Of a DNA stretch of 64,000 bases, positions 58,501-64,000 are shown piece by piece. The notes below the pieces were generated by a model. The model was given only the letters and a program-made list of their open reading frames with translations. It was not told where the DNA came from and did no database searches. Source of the stretch: Moringa oleifera (lineage: Eukaryota > Streptophyta > Magnoliopsida > Brassicales > Moringaceae); the NCBI GenBank assembly GCA_021397835.1, contig JAJFZO010000229.1, positions 4,064,501-4,128,500 of the forward strand. The letters are read 5' to 3'. Numbering within the stretch: position 1 is the stretch's first letter; each line of letters begins with the position of its first letter. A program made the translations under genes and the position numbers.

Positions 58501-61500
58501 ATACAAATTTATCAACCAAAACATGCAGAAACTGCCAATCAGTGATTGGGAGAAGTTTCATGGATGTCATTGATAGTGAAATCTAATGCCGACCAAGAAC
58601 CAGATGAACTTCCTCCATAGTGCTGCTGCTGGATGAATAATCTTGGTGATATTGGTTGTTAGTGTTCTGTTTACCAAGATGCAACACTTATCTATAAGCT
58701 AACATAACAGATGGATATATTCAAATATTAATTCTTCTAGTTGGGCTCATCTTCCAACAAACAAATCAGAATTGATCATGTTCCTTGTGGGGTTGACTAT
58801 TTATGTTGTAGCAAGGAAATTTGACTATATATGTTAACTTTTTTCTATATCATAGGTTAGTTTCCATACGGCATACTGTGGTCTGCTTTCTTGCCTGTCT
58901 TAGCAGTGCCCTGTTTAATAAAAGACACAGCTAGTCCTTTATGATTATGTTGGCTCATCATGCTTTATCTTTGTATAAGGACTTCCTTTTCTGTATTTTC
59001 TGTTGTGCTTCTTATTTGTTTAGACAGCTGATACTTCTACTTTCTCATTTTTCTTCTTTTGTATTTCATTGATGGATTCCCTGCCTTTAGTAGCTCTTTC
59101 TCAGTCAAAGGTTATTTTATCATGTGTATCGGTTATGTTCATTGGTTAAGCTCTGATGATACCGTCTGACAGATGCACCTGCGAAAACGTATTCGTTAGC
59201 CTGTTCTGTTTTCTGTAATGAAGTTGTTTATGCTAGCAAAGCTATATGTGTGCCTTGTTAAGGAATGAGTTTGCTTTGCTTGAGCATTTTGGCGGGCTTT
59301 CATGGTGTCGATATTTGTTGCTCGACGTTCTTAACCTCTTACTATGTTTGTCTTGCTTGTGCTCATACTTTTGTTATTTATTCTTTTGGAAGATATGCGC
59401 TGTATTGACCTTGTTTTTGTAGGTTTGTGTATATGTCTGCAAATTTTTCTTTCTTTTTTCACCCTCTTATTCACTGTTTTCTTTGAATATATCAACAAAA
59501 ATTGTTGTCACACTATGGCAGGGTTTTGATGTGAAATTGATAGATGTAAACCGAACCTGTAAAGTTACAAAGGTATTCCTGATTTTCAAATTCTCTTTAA
59601 TTTTAATCTCTATATAAGTCTTAATGTTTATCAAGAAAAAGATCTTATTGATTTTTTGCTTAAGGGGGGCCAAGTGGTCAAGTACACGGCCATTTTAGCT
59701 TGTGGGAACTATCAAGGTGTTGTTGGGTTTGCAAAAGCCAAAGGCCCAGCTGTCCCTATTGCTCTCCAAAAGGTATCTTTTTTTGGTTATCCTTTACCAT
59801 GAATTTTTAGATTTTTGCCATCTGCTACCAGTGAGTCAGTGATGATAAGGAATCCTATCCTTTTACATGGGTCAGCTGTGGATTATGATTTGCTAATATT
59901 AGCAGTTCAGATTTGTTTTATTCATGCACTTAGATTTAAAGTCAAACCAACAAATCAAATACTCTACCTTTATATGTTTTTCATGCATAATAGAAACACA
60001 TACGCACTGATATAAGTTAACAAAAGTAGGTCCCAATCTTGAACTCCTTGAGGTCCACAGAATGGATTTGTTTCTACTAATTTTTCCGAGGGAATACTTT
60101 CAAATTAAAATATTTAAAGTAGGGAATGGGGAAGCAGTGAGATTCTGGTTGGATAGGTGGTGCGGAGACCAGCCGTTATGAGCGGAATTTCCTGAGTTTT
60201 ATGAGTCATCTACTGACAAGGGTGCGCTTAGTAGTGATTATGTCAGTGGGGTGGGGCATACAGTGCTTTGTCAGTGGTGATGAGGAGGAATATACAAGAT
60301 TGGGAGGCGGAAAGGCTGTTGAATTTCCATGGAAAGATATATTGTGTCCCGATTAATTTAAATCAGCAAGATAGGGCAGTTCTGAAACTAGGGGACAAAG
60401 AATCAGTGGTTTACTCAGTAGGGGAGTATTACAGGGAGCTGTGCAAACCAGCATCTACCTAGCAATATCCCTGGAAAACTCTCTGGAATACTGGAGCGCC
60501 AAGTAAGGTAGCTTCTTTTGTGAGGGAAGTTGTCTAAGTTAAGATATTGACCATTGATAACCTAAGGAAAAGAGGTATTGTAACGGTAAATAGATGATAT
60601 TTGTGTAAACAAGCAGAGGAATCAATATATCTTCTGTTTCTGGATTATGGCTGGGCCAGGAAACTATGGGAGCAAGTGTGGAAAATACTGGGTATCTCTT
60701 CGGCAGTGACAGGGTCAGTTGGGGAAGAGATTCTATCCCGGTCCGGGCTGCACGGGAGGAAGAATAGGAAGAAGTTGGTAGGGAAGATTCGTTTTGTAAT
60801 GATGTGGAGTATATGGAGGGAGAGGAACAACAAAGCTTTTGATGGAAAAGAAACGCCACTGGGAATTATTATGAACCAGTGGTTGAGACTTCTCCATTTG
60901 TGGGACACAGGTAGATATTGTGTGGATGAGATAGATCTTTTGAATTTTGTAGAGCTCACTTTAAGTAAATATCACTAACGAATGTAACTGGGTTGCATCC
61001 CCTTGGTACATGTAAGTAATAATATAAATTGTTTCTTCTCAAAAAAATTATTTAGCAATGGTATCTTTTTGTAACTTTCTCAGCCCTTGTTAATTGAATT
61101 CTGTCCTTGCTCTTCTTTGCATTGTCTACTTGGATCAGGTCACTTTTGTCCACCTATATCCACTGGCTTTTGCTTCACATCAAAGCATACCATTTTCTCA
61201 GTCTATCCTGAACTGCTGCTTCTTTCACCTTTTGAGGAATAAATTCATTTTTATTTATGATATGTTCTTGTACCACACTTCCACCTTAACTGTCTTGTTT
61301 CGACTAAACATCTTCTGAATTGTTTGTTTCTTGATTGCCCAGTGCTTCGTGTGGTAAGCACACTTGGCTTTTTAGTGGCATTGGAAATTTTCCTTTTAAC
61401 TTGGTACCTATCATTTATCATTTTCTGACTTAAATCTAACAAAAAACAGGCATATGAGAAATGCTTCCAAAATCTTCATTATGTTGAGCGACATGAAGAG

Positions 61501-62045
61501 CACACAATTGCCCATGCAATACAAACAACATATAAGAAGACGAAGGTTGTTTACTTCTTCCTTTCACTTATCTGTTCTTGCTTGCACTTTTTCTTTTTCT
61601 TTGGTCAAAACTTGTCTTCTCTAATTTCTTCTTGTGATGGTTCTATTTATATTAGGTGTATCTGTGGCCTGCTCCAACAACAACAGGTATGAAAGCTGGG
61701 AGAACTGTTCAGACCATTTTGAATTTAGCTGGTTTCAAAAATGTCAAATCTAAGGTAATATGCTGCTCAACTGATAATTGGTGATGGTTCTTGAAATGTG
61801 GGGTTTGTTATAACTTTACTCGGTTGTCAGGTTGTTGGCTCAAGGAACCCTCATAACACTGTTAAGGCTCTTTTCAAAGCTCTGAATGCTGTAAGTAGCC
61901 CAACCCTCTTATACAAGAGTTGTTACTGCATTTCCTTCTCGACTTTCCTGTTATTTGCTTTCAATTTTTCATTTTGCAGATTGAAAGTCCGAAGGATGTG
62001 CAAGAGAAGTTTGGGCGGACTGTTGTCGAGAAATACTTGCTTTGA
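55584..62045 (+). CDS. Mitochondrial ribosomal protein uS5m (S5 family)
   Basis: Nuclear gene for the small-subunit protein S5 of the mitochondrial ribosome, which helps form the mRNA entry site and affects decoding accuracy (family knowledge). Exons: 55584-56241, 56931-57457, 59522-59572, 59665-59772, 61450-61545, 61656-61754, 61831-61890, 61980-62045 (TGA). GT-AG introns and consistent phases give 554 residues. The first about 110 residues are rich in Ser, Pro, Arg and Phe and poor in acids, as in a mitochondrial presequence. A long charged extension (about 115-395) follows, with acidic runs (SDSDSDEDDER, DDDDEEEFDD) and predicted coils, typical of the plant form. The S5 fold is at about 396-554: TCKVTKGGQVVKYTAILACG, GVVGFAKAKGPAVP, VYLWPAPTTTGMKAGRTVQT, KVVGSRNPHNTVKAL. 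The start at 55584 gives the presequence. Confidence 0.92.
57792..57812. repeat. Poly(T) tract
   Basis: 21 consecutive T in the second intron of uS5m. A likely length-variable site and a place where assemblies can err. Confidence 0.9.
60060..61048 (+). mobile_element. 5'-truncated LINE (non-LTR retrotransposon) in a uS5m intron
   Basis: Broken plus-strand frames show the 3' part of a plant L1-type ORF2: KVGNGEAVRFWLDRWCGDQP (about 60115), NIQDWEAERLLNF, SVGEYYRELCKP, then the zinc-binding RVT region with a Cys/His-poor copy of WNTGAPSKVASFV. It ends with WSIWRERNNKAFDGKETPL and TLSKYH before a stop near 60978. The 3' tail (CCTTGGTACATGTAAGTAAT) and a short A-run at 61041-61047 fit a LINE 3' end. 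It lies in the sense direction in intron 4 (59773-61449), enlarging it by about 1 kb. No clear target duplication was found. It has several stops and is inactive. Confidence 0.75.
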
Positions 62046-64000
62046 TCAGATGAGGCTCTGTTATTTTTTATTTTTTTCCATGGAATGGGATATTCATTTA
62101 CGAAATTAGAGAAAATGAAAATCTAACACACCCTTGTACGTGGTGGATGTCCTTTTCTCTGCTCCATCAACATTTCTGTTAAGATCAGATTTATAGGTAG
62201 GGTTTCATGGGCTTCTTGAGGATGGGACTGAGGGTTCTTGTTTGCTTTCTTGGACAGAGTAGACAGATGAAAGTGTTCAACGGTTATGTAAGACTGCATG
62301 TTAGGGATATGAAAGGGGTAAAAGGTAGCTGGTTAAGCCAACTTTTCTTCTTGCTTTCTTGCTTCTTTCATTGTCTTTCCCATAGTTTTTTTGGGTGGGT
62401 GGTTCTAGTGAAGAATGGAGTTTTTTTTTTTTTTTCTCTTTTTTACTTGTTCAGCATTTTACTTTAGATAATGTGATGTCCTTTTCTCCGAATAATGTCA
62501 TTTGTCCAGTTTTCTGAATAAATATTTTCTTCAGTTTAATGAGGAAATTTTATCGACTGGAAGTTAGTTAAATGAATTGTTCAAGTCTATCAGGCAAGCA
62601 CCTTCTCTAATGTGTCACTTATCGTATCTTACTGTATCTCTTTGTAGGCTGCATAGGTGAGAATTTGATGCCAGAAAGTTGACAATTTTTTGTTAATAAA
62701 AATAACCAAAACAAACAGTAAGTTATTGTGGCGAGGTCTTCCTAATCTAATGTAATTCAGTTTAATGTCTTGACCCTGACTCTGTTTTTGATATAATTGT
62801 CTGTAGTTGATATTTTTGATAATTGAGTGGACAAACAATTTCATCTTGGGATCTTTAAGATTTTTGACATATCATGAAATCCAAAGGAAATTCTTACACG
62901 AGGAAAGAACTTTGATGAGATTGAGCCCCTGGCTTGCCATCATAAATTTGAAAGTTCTTTTCTTTAATTATATCATTTTTTGTTTTTGTTTTTGGAAAGC
63001 ATGATACATTATTTCTATTCTTTTTTCCAATAAATGTTTAATAATGTATGTAATATATTGTTTATTATTTGCATAACTATAATTAATAGAAAATAACATC
63101 ATAAAATGATTTCACTTTTTTTTCTGATAATATTTTTCTTAAAAAATAATCCAGTTACAAAACAAAATAGTCAAGCAGATTAAGAGCAATATGAAAAGAA
63201 TGAAGAAGTGATTCAAGAAGATATATGAGGAAGACAAATGGTAGTAAGGATGAAAATTTGAAAGTGCTGTTCTTTGGCTTGTGTTGTTTTTGTAGTCCAA
63301 TTTTTATTTATAAGCTTAAAATTACATTAGCTGTGAAAAAGAACATAAATTGAAATGTTAGAAAGATTCATTTTACAATAAGTACAATTATGAAAAATAA
63401 TCCACAATGTTACTCATGCTGGAGGTTGAGAATGTGATGAAATGCACATTTATTATGGGACCTTTTTACTTTCCATCAAATAAAAATCATGTTTCATTAA
63501 AATTTTATTAAAAAAGATTTAGTAAAAAATGAAAAGTAATGAACAAAGGAGTAATACAATATTTATGTGTGCATGCTCGCTCTAATGTCAATGTGTGTGG
63601 GTATGGGAGATCCTTAAGTTCATGTATTCTAATTTTGCAAACTAAGTTACTCAAATGCTACAATAAGAAGTGGCTTGTCAATTGGGTTTTCGTTCAAAAG
63701 CGGTCAAAAATTCGGTTGTTTCTTTATTTTTGGATAAATATCATTTAAAACTTTGACCTTAATACTATCTCTTCAAAGAGACCCTTACTTTTTAAATTTA
63801 TCCAAACTAACCCCGATTTTTTAATTTTGTTCAAATTGAACATTCCATCTAAATCAATTAAATGACGTTTGTAAATAATGGAGTTGCTGAAAGGCAAAAA
63901 AGAAATTACACCAGTAGTATATACAGTGATAAACCACAACATTCGATATCCTCTCCTTTTTGGTCTTCTCCCAATTTCACAAACCTAAAAATCGTTTCTT
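62046..64000. other. uS5m 3' flank and intergenic DNA
   Basis: The first few hundred bases are probably the uS5m 3' untranslated region. A T-run lies at 62421-62435. Beyond about 62600 the DNA is AT-rich, with only short open frames lacking domain features. No RNA gene or transposon was recognised. Confidence 0.45.

Noticed and set aside
5777..62045. Functional cluster of organelle genes
   Set aside because: SIG1, MEX1, PPR and uS5m act in unrelated processes in different organelles and are separated by other genes and transposons; chance neighbourhood is enough.

Overview
This is nuclear DNA of a flowering plant, most likely a eudicot; I cannot place the species. The evidence is split genes with GT-AG introns, AT-rich introns and intergenic DNA, nuclear genes for plastid and mitochondrial proteins, a plant-type pentatricopeptide repeat (PPR) gene, and decayed plant transposons (Ty3/Gypsy, MULE, CACTA, LINE). 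All assignments come from reading the sequence and recalling protein families. No database search was run. Exon borders were placed by hand from GT/AG signals, reading phase and similarity to recalled homologues.

Layout. (1) 1-2499 (+): 3' end of a YAK1/DYRK-type protein kinase gene. (2) 5777-9923 (+): plastid RNA polymerase sigma factor SIG1, nine coding exons, complete. (3) 11203-13818 (-): intronless G-patch spliceosome-disassembly protein of the TFIP11/NTR1/STIPL family, tail-to-tail with SIG1. (4) 14130-23030: AT-rich DNA holding a CACTA transposon end, a decayed Gypsy pol fragment and the 5' half of a second Gypsy element. (5) 23334-26643 (+): plastid-envelope maltose exporter MEX1, nine exons. 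(6) 27397-28131 (-): two exon-like stretches of an unidentified gene. (7) 30524-33694 (-): large intronless P-class PPR gene. (8) 34769-44431: one apparently full-length but decayed Mutator-like element (MULE), with a MURA-type transposase on + and a DUF1985/Ulp1-type cysteine-protease gene on -, bounded by an 8-bp target duplication. (9) 44744-54660: nested, rearranged Gypsy block between AT-rich direct repeats, plus another CACTA-type end. (10) 55584-62045 (+): mitochondrial ribosomal protein uS5m, eight exons, with a truncated LINE in its fourth intron. (11) 62046-64000: 3' flank, no further gene seen.

The host genes are not an operon and do not form one pathway. Several act in organelles: SIG1 in plastid transcription, MEX1 in export of starch-derived maltose, the PPR protein probably in organelle RNA metabolism, and uS5m in mitochondrial translation. 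STIPL and YAK1 are nuclear or signalling proteins. The most informative non-gene structure is the complete MULE carrying a captured Ulp1-like gene. That type of element is already known in plants. I found no convincing undescribed biological system; the findings are mainly transposon structure, decay pattern and one unidentified minus-strand gene.
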